This document shows positions 54,393-64,000 of a DNA stretch of 64,000 bases, in pieces. The position numbers and the translations under genes were made by a program. This DNA is from Azolla caroliniana. Taxonomy: Eukaryota; Polypodiophyta. Within the stretch, counting starts at the first letter, position 1, and every line of letters begins with the position of its first letter. The stretch covers positions 310,001 through 374,000 of the forward strand of contig JBHGNT010000013.1 in the NCBI GenBank assembly GCA_043228905.1, written 5' to 3'. Under the pieces are notes generated by a model. The model did no database searches and was not told the DNA's origin. It saw only the letters and a list, made by a program, of their open reading frames with translations.

Positions 54393-55129
54393 TGTTACGG
54401 GCATGACCATATAATATCCCGTGGTGAGAATTTACCGTAGTATTCTATACACGTGGATAAGTGTGAGGGTTAAACGAGAGTGTAAAGAAGGGGAGGATTA
54501 CTTTTAATCCTTGTGATTGAGACAACCCATTAGGCCAAGTGTGAACTCTTGTAGCGAGCGTGCCAGCACTAGGTACGACTCGAGGCCACGACGGTGGTAT
54601 GGGACGCCAATCGAGGCTCGAGTCCCTCTTGACCCCTTTGTTCGGGGGTGGTCGGGTGGATCACCACCCTTCTTTCTCTCTCTCCTTTCTATCTAGATCT
54701 ATCTTTTATCCTTTGCTTACATTAGTACATATCTCTAATAATTGGTATCCGAGCTCATGTTCTAATGTTTCTTTTGTTGTTTTTTGTCTACGCTGAGACT
54801 CTGTTCTTGTGGTGGGTCAACTCTTGTAGCAAGCGCGCCAGCACTAGGTATGACTCGACGCCACGACGGTGGTATGGGACACCGATCGAGGCTCTAGTCC
54901 ATCTCGATCCCTTCGCTCGAGGGTGGAGACTCTGTCGAGACTCTGTTCTTGTGGTGGGTCAACTCTTGTAGCGAGCGCGCCAACACCAAGTACGACTCGA
55001 CGCCACGGCAGTGGTATGTGATCCCTTCACTCAAGGGTGGTCGGATGGATCACCACCCTTCTTTCTCTCTCTCCTTTCTATCTAGATCTATCTTTTATCC
55101 TTTGCTTACATTAGTACATATCTCTAATA
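54393..55129 (+). repeat. Element F 5' LTR with extra partial LTR copies
   Basis: 54393-54740 is a 5' LTR lacking about 110 bp (GTGTGAACT joined directly to CTTGTAGCGAGCG), which removes the TATA region. A primer-site variant follows at 54743. Two more partial copies of the LTR 3' half then follow (about 54787-54925 and 54928-55129), the second ending with another primer-site variant (55132). The LTR region is therefore partly triplicated. Confidence 0.85.
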
Positions 55130-56280
55130 GTTGGTATCTGAGCTCATGTTCTAATGTTTCTTTTGTTGTTTTTTGTCTTCTTGATTGATGGTGATCGATC
55201 GATGTGCGGTCGACCTTGATCTAGACAACGATCAACAAAGGAACTTTGGTAACTTTTCTTGTTTTTTTTTTCTATTTTTTCTTCTTCCTTCTAATCATGT
55301 ATATGGTCGTATGTAATTTTTTATTATTAATTCAATGATGTTGTAGTGGTAATTAATTGGTTGTATAAAACGTTTACATATGTGTATGCGGTCAATACCT
55401 CATTTGACATATATTGATTATGTGATTAATGTCGTATGCACATGAGGTTAATACCTCAATTGCGTATTACACTCACATACATATGTTACGTATGCGTATG
55501 AGGTCAATCCCTCAATTTCGTTGTAAATGATATGTGTTCGGTGTCGTATGCGTAAGAGGTCAATACCTCAATTGTGTATTACGATTAACCTTTATTTTTT
55601 GATGTTTTGTGTGCGTAGAGGCTATACGCCTCGATTACGTATCTCGATTACATCATTTTTGGCTATTTTATATTACGATTTTATATATATGCATATGTGG
55701 TCACGTGTATACGTATTTGATTGTATATATGTGATAATATACATATGTGTATATAAGTTATTATGTGATTTCAATATCGAATGTTGTCCTTGTCGGGAAA
55801 AGGATCTTGGTGGCCGTCCTCACATTTTTTGGTGACATCCCCGTTAGTCACTTCGATATTTCATTACGTAATGAAACAATCATAGCCACAATCGTGTTGA
55901 CTATGTAGGGCTTAACCCACTTCATGTGAGGTCACTCCTATGACACACATATCCAATATCCCTCCCTCATTACATGGATACGATGCCACCATGAGATCAT
56001 TCTTACGAAAGGCATTCGTAATAATGTAACCATGTGATGGGCCACATGGGCCTACTATGAAAAGAGAGCTCATTTGGCTTGACCATTAGGTTGCACTTTG
56101 GCGTATGCCATTGTAATTACAAGACTTGAGTTTAGGTAATGTACCAACAAAGTTTGTGGTAAACTAGGGGGAAATAAGGACTCTTGACGTATATGTTTCT
56201 TTTAAAAAAACATATATGGGCAAATGCCTTGCATATCTCTTATACGCATGAAACATTAAACATTCAAAAAGAGAAAAATA
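55130..56280 (+). other. Element F leader with hairpin array
   Basis: Matches 18280-19329 plus 44168-44300 of G without interruption. Hairpin motifs at 55388-55401 (one arm imperfect), 55444-55457, 55500-55513 (imperfect), 55556-55569 and 55618-55632 (GAGGC-TATAC-GCCTC). The small frame at 55527-55835 is not conserved as a protein and I do not call it a gene. Confidence 0.75.
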
Positions 56281-57712
56281 TTAGGCAAGAGTTGAGTCTG
56301 GAACAGACACCACCACATCCTCGAAGGAATATTTCCACATTGTTAACGGTCTGCTCTACCGTAATGGGAAGGTTTGTGTTCCAAATTTCCTCGAGGTCAA
56401 AAAGAGAATCCTTTTTTAATGCCATGATGCACCCTCAGCAGAGCACCCTAGAATACATCGTACATTCGTTCTAATCTCCACTCAATTTTATTGGCCTAAG
56501 ATGCGTCCTGACATACATAGCTATGTGACTAAATGTCACCAATGTCAGGTTAACAAAGCCAAGCGACTTAAAGACGCAACACTTTTACATCCCTTGGACA
56601 TTCCCAATAATAAGTGGGAAAGTATATCCATGGATTTTATTGTTAGCCTTCCTCGCACCCAAGAAAGCCATGATGCCATCTGGGTTGTGGTTGACAGACT
56701 AACTAAAATGGCCAGATTTATTGCTACTAAAACCATGGTAACAACTCCTGAATTGTCTTACCAATTCGTTGAAGAGTTATTTCGTTTTTATGGGTTACCG
56801 ATGGATATCGTGAGTGATCGAGATCCAAAGCTTACTAGTGACTTCTGGACACAAGTCTTCAAGAAGTTAGAAACTACATTGAGCATGAGCTCCACGGATC
56901 ATCCTCAATCCAATGGGCACATAGAACGAGTAAATCAAATTATTGAGGACATGCTTCGAGCATACGTTGGTGCAAAACCAACAAAATGGGAACGTTATCT
57001 CCCAATTTTGGAGTTTGCTTATAACAGCTCCAAGCATACGTCGACGGGATATAGTCCTTTTATGTTGATGTATGGTTTTCAGCCACGAGCCCTGATTGAT
57101 ATTAATATACATCATGATGAGTTGCGAAGTACGCAAAAATTTCTTCGGGATATGCAAGATATGTTGCATATTGCACGAGATAATATAAAAACAACTCAAG
57201 ATAGAGCGCGTTTTTATGCCGATCATCATAGGCAACCTCCTGTATTCAACCCTGGACAGAAGGTATTTTTACATGTACCTCACAATTCTAAGACATTCTC
57301 TAAGGGTAAGTGCGCTAAGTTAGCCCCACGGTTTTGTGGACCTTTTACACTCCTCAAACGCATTGGGTCATCAGCCTATAGTCTCGCTCTTCTCGATGGT
57401 GTCGAAATTCATCCAGTTTTTCATGTGAGTCTTCTAAAAGAACTTCTAGGTTCTGGCGACAATACAGTTACAATTGAAACTTTGGTTACTTCTGAAGAAT
57501 TATCTTCTAAACCACATGTACCAAAAAAAATCCTCGATGTTAAAACAAAAAAATTACGTACTAAAGAAGTACGAGAATTTAAAATAAAATGGATGGATAA
57601 ATCAATAAAAAATGCCACATGGGAACGCGAAAATACTCTCAGAACTAACTTCCCTAACTTTCCATTGCAAGAGTGCAATGTTTTAAAGAGGGAGAGTATG
57701 TTACGGGCATGA
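56281..57712 (+). pseudogene. Element F integrase and chromodomain
   Basis: A fragment of pol. The lead-in 56281-56474 aligns with G at 47806-47985 and has a frameshift. The frame 56501-57712 (403 codons) begins in the zinc finger (VTKCHQCQVNKA). It has the complete core: WESISMDFIVSLP, SDRDPKLTSDFW and QSNGHIERVNQIIEDM. It continues with the GPF/Y region (LAPRFCGPFTLLKRIG) and HPVFHVSLLKELLG. It ends in a chromodomain (KKLRTKEVREFKIKWMDKS, NATWERENTL). This supplies the part that G has lost. Confidence 0.87.
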
Positions 57713-58148
57713 CCATATAATATCCCATGGTGAGAATTTAGCGTAGTATTCTATCCACGTGGATAAGTGTGAGGGTTAAACGAGAGTGTAAAGAAGGGGA
57801 GGATTACTTTTAATTCTCGGGATTGAGACAACCCATTAGGCCAAGTGTGAACTTGCCTAGGGGCCTTGGGTATCGCTATAAATAAGAGGCCTAGTTACCC
57901 TCATTTCATCATCTTTTGACTACGTCGAGACTCTGTTCTTGTGGTGGGTCAACTCTTGTAGCAAGCGCACCAGAACCAGTTATGACTCGACGCCACTACG
58001 GTGGTATGGGACGCCAAGCTCGAGCCCGTCTCGATCCCTTTGCTCGGGGGTGGTTGGGTGGATCGGCACCCTTCTTTCTCTCTCTCCTTTCTTTCTAGAT
58101 CTATCTTTTATCCTTATTTTATGGTTGCATTAGTTCATGTCTCTAATA
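57699..58148 (+). repeat. Element F 3' LTR
   Basis: 450 bp, TGTTACGGGCATGACC...GTCTCTAATA, with CGCTATAAATAAGAGG near 57873-57888. It follows the purine tract AGAGGGAGAGTA. Confidence 0.93.
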
Positions 58149-58153
58149 GTCGT

Positions 58154-59240
58154 GGATTATCAAGGGCTAAACAAAGTGACTATCCGGAATAGATATGCTC
58201 TACGGTTAATCTCGAATATTTTGGAATGTTTGAGTGGTGCAAAATATTTCACGAAGTTGGACCTTCGCGGAGCATATAATCTAGTTCGGATTCGCCTAGG
58301 GGATGAATGGAAGATAACTTTTCGCACTAGCTATGGACATTTTGAGTATATATATTGTGATGCCATTCGGCCTCACAAATGCACCTGTTGTTTTCCAACA
58401 TATGGTGAACAATATTTTTCAAGATTTTCTTGATATCTTCACTATAGTTTACCTAGATGATATTTTAATCTACTCGAAGACCCAAGAGGAGCATGACAAA
58501 CATCTTCGTCAGGTATTGCGTCGACTACGAGAATATGGTCTCTACCCAAAATTAGGAAAGTGTTTGGCCAGAATCAAGTGGAATTTTTGGGGTATGTTGT
58601 ATCATCGGATGGTATTCCTATGGACCCCATGAAGGTACAGGGAATATTAGAGTGGCAAACACCCCTTTCATTGTGTGATGTACAATGTTTTCTCGGGTTT
58701 GCAAATTTATATCAAAAATTTATTAAAGATTATTCCAAGGTTGTGCTTCCGCTTACTCAACTCACACATAAAAATCAGCCATTTATATGGAGTTCAAATG
58801 CAGCCAAGGCATTCGAAAGCTTAAAACGAACATTTACAACAACACCTATCTTAGCACATGTCGACCCAACAAAACACTTCATCCTCGTAGACTGGAGATG
58901 ATGGACAACTACACCATGTCGCCTTTCATTCACGAAAGTTTGAAGCTGCAGAGATCAACTACAAGATCCATGCCAAAGAGCTTCTTGCAATTGTGGATTC
59001 GTTTCAACAATGGCGACATTTTCTAGAAGGTTCTTCTCAGCAGATCATTGTCTACAATGATCATAAGTACCTGACTTATTTCCAAAATGCTCAAGTCTTG
59101 AGTCGGCGACAAGCCCGGTGGGTGCAATTTTTAACTCACTTTGACTTTATCATCATATATCGCCCTGGGATGCAGCAAGGCAAAGCAGATGCTCTTTCTC
59201 GATGCTCTTATATGGAACTTTGTCCAAGGGAACCTGCATT
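58154..59240 (+). pseudogene. Element D reverse transcriptase and RNase H
   Basis: This continues from 54392: [31 protein letters not shown] frameshift near 58365 leads to [18 protein letters not shown] and the intact active site [12 protein letters not shown] (about 58446-58482). A second shift near 58580 leads to [16 protein letters not shown] and the connection FLGFANLYQKFIKDYSKV. RNase H has lost its first block around 58900 (a jump after HFILVDWR) and resumes with NDHKYLTYFQNAQVLSRRQAR and GMQQGKADALSR. Not functional. Confidence 0.87.
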
Positions 59241-60849
59241 TGAGCATAAAAAACAAATCATTTTGGGTCCTAATTGCTTACGATTAATGGTAGTTAACGC
59301 CATAACAACTCTTGAAGATTCCACTCTTCTTGATTCCATCCGAGATCATATGGCCACTGATGATTTCGCCAAGGATGTTTTGGATCATATCATCCCGGAT
59401 TGTGCTTCTTGCTCAGGCTCGAAAAATCCTCGTAATTACTATCATCAGTTCTATTGGCATTGTGCTTTTTTGTTTCGACAAAATCTATTGTATGTTCCTG
59501 ATGGTCCCCCACGACTACAAGTTTTACAACATTGCCATGACTCACCAATGGCTGGTCATTTTGGAGTTCGCAAGACTCTAGAATTAATTTCTCGACGCTA
59601 TTGGTGGCCTCGCCTTCGTCATTTTGTTGAAGAGTATGTTCGCAACTGTGATATATGTTGTTGATCAAAGAGTCCTCGTCACCAATCCTATGGCTTACTG
59701 CAAACACTTCCCATTCTGGAAAATCCTTGGAAGTCTATATCCTTGGATCTCATTATTGATCTCCCAGTTTCAAAAGTTTTTGATGTAATTCTCAAAGTGG
59801 TTGATTGATTTACCAAAATGGCACATTTCTTGCCATGTACGAAGTCAATTACTAGTCAAGAGGTGGCCGATCTCGTTATGCGGGAGGTATTTAAGCATCA
59901 TGGTCTGCCGGATGATATTATTCGTGATCGTGGTCCACAATTCATCTCAAAGTTTTGGAAGCACATGTTCAAACTTTTCCACATTTCGGTTAAGCTTTCT
60001 TTAGGCTATCATCACGAAACAAATGGCCAAACTGAGCGTACCAACCAGACATTGGAGCAATATCTTTGTTGTTTCATCAACTATCAACAAGATGATTGGG
60101 TTGATTTTTTGCATTTGGCAGAACTCGCTTACAAAAACTCAGTCCATTCTTCTTCAAGATATTCCCCATTTTTTGCAAATATGGGTTGTCATCCTTGGTG
60201 GACGATGAATGCACATACAGACGTTCCTAAGAACCATGCTGCCAAGGATTGTCTTAGTCGCCTCCAAGAAATTCACACTGCCATTCTCCACAATTTGCAT
60301 GATGCTCAAGTTGCACACAAGAGGCTTGCCGATCATCATCGTCTAGACTCCTCAAAAAAGTTCCGCGTTGGGGATCATGTATGGCTTCTCCAACACAACA
60401 TCATGACCACTCGACCTTGTAGTAAATTGGATTACCAACGTTTTGGCCCTTACACGATCACTGGTAAGAGAAGTGATGTTGCATTTCGTCTTGGCCTCCC
60501 TTCACACATGCATCTTCATCCGGTGTTTCATGTATCCCTTTTGGAACCTTATACTACAAGTTCAGTTCCGAGCCATTTTACAACACCCCCACCTGTCGAG
60601 TTCTTGGACGGACCCGAATTTGAAGTTGTTGCCGTTCTTGACTCTAAAATCGTGCACAACAAGCTGTATTACTTAGTCGATTGGCTTGGCTATAACCCCA
60701 ATGATCGAACTTGGGAACCTGCTGCAAATCTTTCCAATGTTGCAGAACTCGTCACTGCATTTCATCGCCAATATCATCATAAACCAGGTCCTAATACAAA
60801 CCCTACGACCCGTGAGACGTGTTGTCGAAGAAGGGGGATAGTGTCATGA
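59241..60849 (+). pseudogene. Element D integrase and chromodomain
   Basis: The HHCC zinc finger (HCHDSPMAGHFGVRKTLELI, then NCDICC) is at about 59530-59660, followed by a TGA at 59662. The core starts SISLDLIIDLPVS. A TGA at about 59806 falls in VVD-x-FTKMAHF, where CGA (Arg) is usual. The 343-codon frame 59818-60849 has RDRGPQFISKFW and TNGQTERTNQTLE with the remaining Asp and Glu. It then has the GPY box (YQRFGPYTITGK) and a well-formed chromodomain (LYYLVDWLGYNPNDRTWEP). The final TGA lies in the first bases of the 3' LTR. Confidence 0.88.
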
Positions 60850-61232
60850 TAACACTCACATTATGCCTCAAAAAGACTTGAACCCTCAACCTTGGTAAAC
60901 ACATGTCAAATCCTTAACCATTGTATTGATATTCTTTTATGTATAGCTTTTAAATTATGAAATCTAATATCATAGGAATATTCTATATTACTCTACATTC
61001 TAGAATGACCTAGAATATTCTAGAGTGTTCTATACACTGGAACCTTCTAGAATACTCTAGAGATCTTCTAGATTACTCTACATTCTAGGATAACCTGAAT
61101 GTTCTCTATTACTTATAAATAGGAATCTACCACTCATCCAAAACCTAAATTGGTTCAACGCCATTTTGTAGCACTCTGCTGCCTACTCTTTGTAATCTAT
61201 TTTACTCTTCAATATAATAATTCCCTTTCAAA

Positions 61233-61278
<46 letters not shown>

Positions 61279-61284
61279 TTGACA
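60842..61284 (+). repeat. Element D 3' LTR
   Basis: 443 bp after the purine tract GAAGAAGGGGGATAG. The layout is the same as in the 5' LTR, but the simple repeat near the end is (TG)n at about 61233-61277 instead of (CT)n. Ends CTTGACA, followed by the GCAAT duplication. Confidence 0.93.
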
Positions 61285-61725
61285 GCAATAAGACTTAGTG
61301 TACTTCATTCCTCCTTTAGTCATAGGTGCATTAGTCCATTGGCTCTTGAAGCTCTTGAAACTCTTGTATCTTTGTGGTGTTTTGTAATGAGGTCGATAGG
61401 CTTGCATAGCAATTGCTTGTGTCAATGTATTTTCTTCTCTTGTCTTTCTCATCAAGTCTTCTTGTCTTATGTCTCCCATGAGATCTTCCACGGTAGCTTG
61501 TTTAATAAAATTTTGTGTAGTTACAAAAGATGACCAAGAAGAGGGTAAAGCACCTAATAATAAACATCTTTGTAGTTTGTCGGAAATGTTTGAACCAGAT
61601 GTAATTGTATCATGCAGTTTCTTTTCCCAAGTGGTTAGAAAGTTATCTACATCACCTTCTTCTTTCATTGTGAATGTGACATATGCACATTGTCGAGGTA
61701 GTTGTGGTTCATGCGGCGAGGTCAC
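61285..61725 (-). pseudogene. Element E gag
   Basis: A minus-strand Copia gag (UBN2-type): YVTFTMKEEGDVDNFLTTWE, LLGALPSSWSSFVTTQN and VEDLMGDIRQEDLMRK. The frame runs down to KYTKSYC, where element D was inserted; after removal of D it continues into the zinc knuckle at 51903. The apparent poly-His/Thr tail of the minus-strand frame is the (TG)n repeat of LTR D and not part of gag. The N-terminal part above 61725 is not clear. Confidence 0.83.
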
Positions 61726-61828
61726 AGGGACTAAGGTTAAAGCGAGTTGGCAAAATTTTTATAAGCCTTGTGCGTTGATGTTAGAAAGATTAAGGATAGG
61801 AAGAAGAAGAGTTAAAACTAATGTGTGA

Positions 61829-62539
61829 GAGATAGATGAGCATAGATAAGAGACAGAGACAATGTATGATTTAAGAAGCAAGAGTATATGATATGAACAT
61901 GATTTATATTAAGAATACAAGATTTTACCAACCTTACAATCCTTGACAATAATATAAAACCTTTGTCTACCAAATTTCGGCTTGAACCCTTGACTTAAGT
62001 GTTGAGAGATAATAAACTTCCCAAATGAGCTAACTTGTTTGTTTGATTATTTGATTTTCTAAATCAAATAATCCCCTTGATTCCTTATCTCTTCTTATAG
62101 GTTCTCTCATGCATATGATGATATGAGGGTGCATGGCATGCATGTGATGCATGTGATATATGATCACCATTTGGCGCACATGCATTACATGTGATGCATG
62201 ATAGTCATCGTGTTCATCTAAGCTCTAATGTATGAATATAGATATGCCATAAGTATGATGATGAAAATATCATTATAGAAAATAGCTTATCCTAATGGTA
62301 TATACTTCATACTTGGTGTGTGAGGTTATGGGTTCAAGTCTTTCAAAGGTAACTCATTACAATATTCAAGTTTATTTTTATATCGTGAAGCAAATCCTTC
62401 ATGACACCATAGTGTGTGCACTTCTGCTACATCGGTTTTTGGTTCGTATTGCGTTTAATTTCTCTCAAATTTAATGCAAAGTTTGTAGCTTTCTAACTAC
62501 TTCTCCTTGAACATCTGATATATGCGCTAATAATATGCC
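61829..62539. other. Probable decayed LTR of a D/K-like element
   Basis: Read on the minus strand from 62406, the sequence begins TGTCATGAAGG, as LTRs D and K do (TGTCATGA). An antisense B-box (GGGTTCAAGTC at 62330-62340) and A-box-like TAATGGTATAT (62293-62303) follow. ATGATCACCATTTGGCG (62162-62178) also occurs at 11097. I see no second end, no TATA box I would trust and no gene. Confidence 0.4.
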
Positions 62540-62654
62540 GGTAAGAAACATCTTTACCGGTCCATACTTTTTGAGGTGAGTCTCCTTCCAAGGGTGCTGA
62601 GGGTGATCTATTTATCACATAGGTCACTGTCGTCAGCGCCTCAGCCCAAAACGT
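62540..62654 (-). pseudogene. Small Copia integrase fragment, J-like
   Basis: About 115 bp aligns with 39436-39545 of element J: ACCGGTCCA, GAGGGTGATCT, TTTATCAC and CGCCTCAGCCCAAAAC in the same order and spacing. In J this codes for the integrase C-terminal region (FWAEAMSTATYVINRSPS). It ends exactly where LTR K begins. Confidence 0.75.
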
Positions 62655-63431
62655 TGTCGTGTTGTTTCACTTTCTCGTGGGAAATAAGGCGGGACCGCAG
62701 GGGCCCTGAACCGAGGAGCAAGAGAAAGAAGAGGAAGGGAGAAGCGCGCATGCGTAGAGCCGGTTAGGCCTGTTTACAACCGACAACGCTTGCCAGCTGA
62801 ATGAACCACCAACGTGTATACCGACTGAACAAGAAGCACGCTCACGAGAAAGGGGAGACTCACAGAAACACAGATAGACGAAAAATAGGAGATTCAATTA
62901 CTGTCACAAACACACCAACGCCAGACTATGACAAAGCACAGATGACAAGGCTACGATCGAGAGAAGGTTACAAACATGGAACTCGACATGATGAGGCTAG
63001 AAAATCGGGAAGTTGAGAGCGATGAGATGAGGAACTTAAGACGCTAGGAACAATACAAAGAACATAAAGACAAAGATGTACATCAAGGAGAGAAGATGGG
63101 GCTAAACAAGAATACTAGATTGATGTGTTAATGACTGGTGTTGATTCGAATTGATTTGAGAATACATGTATGCGCTTATTTATAGGTTCCTATAGAATAG
63201 CTTAGAGATTTCTAGAATGTTCTAGAATGTTCTAGACCTAGAATGCTCTAGGACATTCTAGAACATTCTAGAATAATCTAGAGTTTTTACAATAATCAAT
63301 GTAATACAAGAAGTAGCTTTTATTGTTTCATATAACAATAAGCTATCTTAATGGTTGAGGTTTTGAAGTATGAATTACAAGGTTCGAGGTTCAAGTCCAG
63401 GTGACGCCATAATGGTCATGTGTTCATGACA
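62655..63431 (-). repeat. Element K 3' LTR
   Basis: Read on the minus strand from 63431: TGTCATGAACAC, an antisense tRNA-like module, a heat-shock-element array, TATAAATA (63177-63184), and ...ACACGACA at 62655. The last 280 bp (62655-62935) resembles the end of the H LTRs (GGGCCCTGAACCGAGGAGCA, CCACCAACG). Either the LTR is mosaic or an H-like LTR piece lies against a shorter K LTR. I prefer the 777-bp reading because both ends then fit TG...CA. Confidence 0.6.
63210..63273 (-). promoter_or_regulatory. Heat-shock-element array in LTR K
   Basis: TTCTAGAATGTTCTAGAATG starts a perfect TTCnnGAAnnTTCnnGAAnnTTC run (63210-63232). A second perfect four-unit run is at 63256-63273. In the transcribed direction these lie 26-90 bp upstream of the TATA box. 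This is the ideal binding pattern for heat-shock factor trimers. Confidence 0.72.
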
Positions 63432-64000
63432 CTATCCCTCCTTTGAGAACGCCGAGTGGAAGTCGACGTTAACATTGTTGGGCCGGGCTTGTTTGGATAG
63501 TGACGATGGAAGTCGTTGACCAAAGCTTCAACATTACAAACATTATCGATGGGTTCCCAAGTGCGATCACTCGGAGGATAACCAAGCCAATCAACTAGAT
63601 AACAAAGCTTATTGCGCACAATCTTAGAATCGAGAATAGCAGCTACCTCGTATTCGGGGCCGTCCACAAGTTGTACAGAAGGCGGTGGTGGCACGACACG
63701 ATCAGGAATTAAAGAGGTGTGGCAAGGTTCCAAAAGAGAGCTATGAAAGACAGGGTGAAGCCGCATATGTGCAGGAAGGTTAAGACGAAATGTTGCATCA
63801 TTAATCTGCGCCGTGATGACAAAAGGACCTAAGCGTTGATAGTCAAGCTTAGCACACGATCGGGTAGTCTTGATGTGACGACGAAGCAACCATACACGGT
63901 CACCAACCTTAAACGGAGACTTAAGACGATGTCGATCGGCATTGGTCTTATGGTGTGCTTGCGCTTTCTGAAGATGTGACGATAACTTGAACTGGATTTG
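63416..64000 (-). CDS. Element K integrase C-terminus with chromodomain (cut by window edge)
   Basis: An open minus-strand frame from beyond the window end to the TGA at 63416-63418. It starts in the integrase C-terminal region (FKVGDRVWLLRRH, DYQRLGPFVITAQ), then LHPVFHSSLLEP and a complete chromodomain (KLCYLVDWLGYPPSDRTWEP). It is closely related to element D (GDHVWLLQHN, DYQRFGPYTITGK, YYLVDWLGYNPNDRTWEP). Unlike D it has no stop or shift in the visible part, so K may be the better-preserved member. The stop codon lies inside the LTR, as in D. A chromodomain in this position directs integration toward marked chromatin. Confidence 0.88.
   Translation of the reverse strand, partial: QIQFKLSSHLQKAQAHHKTNADRHRLKSPFKVGDRVWLLRRHIKTTRSCAKLDYQRLGPFVITAQINDATFRLNLPAHMRLHPVFHSSLLEPCHTSLIPDRVVPPPPSVQLVDGPEYEVAAILDSKIVRNKLCYLVDWLGYPPSDRTWEPIDNVCNVEALVNDFHRHYPNKPGPTMLTSTSTRRSQRRDSVMNT

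Larger units (their letters stand above)
54393..58148 (+). mobile_element. Element F, internally deleted relative of G inside D
   Basis: 3756 bp with G-family LTRs at both ends (54393-54740 and 57699-58148) and a GTCGT duplication (54388-54392 and 58149-58153). It contains the leader with hairpins, then jumps at about 56280 to the end of the RNase H region. It keeps an intact integrase core and chromodomain. Gag, protease, RT and RNase H are missing. It is a non-autonomous derivative. Confidence 0.93.
51908..61284 (+). mobile_element. Chromovirus D (gypsy), nested in E and split by F
   Basis: A Ty3/gypsy element with LTRs at 51908-52333 and 60842-61284 and a GCAAT duplication (51903-51907 and 61285-61289). 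It has gag, protease, RT, RNase H, an integrase with a zinc finger, and a clear C-terminal chromodomain, which marks the chromovirus lineage. Element F (54393-58148) sits inside its RT. Frameshifts and stops show that it is no longer autonomous. The insertion site is inside the zinc-knuckle codons of Copia E. Confidence 0.94.
49491..61828 (-). mobile_element. Copia element E, old, split by a solo LTR and by element D
   Basis: A minus-strand Ty1/Copia element. Gag is at 61725-61285, then D (51908-61284). The zinc knuckle, protease and pre-integrase lie at 51907-51266, then the solo LTR. Integrase is at 50624-49790 and RNase H at 49751-49512. The reverse transcriptase is absent: the frame goes from the linker after integrase straight to RNase H. 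I could not place E's LTRs. It is a relic, important mainly as the target of three nested insertions. Confidence 0.83.

Noticed and set aside
55527-55835. 102-codon frame in the F leader
   Set aside because: The matching G leader does not keep it, while the hairpin motifs are kept, so RNA structure explains conservation better than protein coding.
61228-61290. Poly-His/Thr tail of the minus-strand gag frame
   Set aside because: It is the (TG)n repeat in the LTR of D read through the insertion junction, not part of Copia gag.

Overview
The window looks like nuclear DNA of a non-seed land plant, with a liverwort or other bryophyte the best guess. The evidence is indirect. One apparently intact single-exon microbial-type terpene synthase lies at 16804-18051; this class is known from non-seed plants and absent from seed plants. 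Several retrotransposons have a primer site complementary to plant initiator-Met tRNA. The rest of the window is almost entirely LTR retrotransposons plus one very large DNA transposon. I see no rRNA, tRNA gene, CRISPR array or bacterial operon.

Layout. 1-11002: three defective Ty1/Copia copies of one family. C is a minus-strand 3' fragment. A is a plus-strand 3' fragment. B (4004-9287) is inserted inside A with a 5-bp duplication. 11003-12300: a decayed minus-strand Ty3/gypsy fragment, M. 12775-16625: an AT-rich, imperfectly repeated non-coding block just upstream of the terpene synthase. 18040-49067: a four-deep nest. Chromovirus-like gypsy element G contains gypsy element H (19330-44163). 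H's 3' LTR contains a 17.9-kb DNA transposon (25757-43652). That transposon contains a young Copia element J (36654-42143). Target-site duplications support the three inner insertions. 49491-61828: a minus-strand Copia element E, holding a solo LTR and chromovirus D (51908-61284); D in turn holds F, a deletion derivative of the G family (54393-58148). 62540-64000: a Copia relic with the 3' end of another chromovirus, K, inserted into it.

The most interesting system is the DNA transposon at 25757-43652. It has 26-bp terminal inverted repeats with one mismatch, a 4-bp TATT duplication, and a three-exon transposase with the DFxxNY...SDGxxxQFK...HxKGxxDG layout. I assign it to the Sola superfamily (DDD transposase, 4-bp duplications). 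It also carries a convergent accessory gene of at least five exons, encoding a coiled-coil protein with a RING-like zinc finger. That gene's frame is open through four splice junctions I could place, and it is broken only by Copia J. The transposase has four in-frame stops, all TAG. Blocks of AGTACTAAT-rich tandem repeats fill the long introns of both genes.

The elements also hold regulatory structure worth following up. Chromovirus LTRs D and K carry heat-shock-element arrays next to the TATA box. The same LTRs carry an antisense tRNA-like A-box/B-box module just inside their 5' edge. The G and F leaders share an array of covarying hairpins. Many inactivating changes in these elements look like cytosine deamination, as expected for methylated plant transposons.
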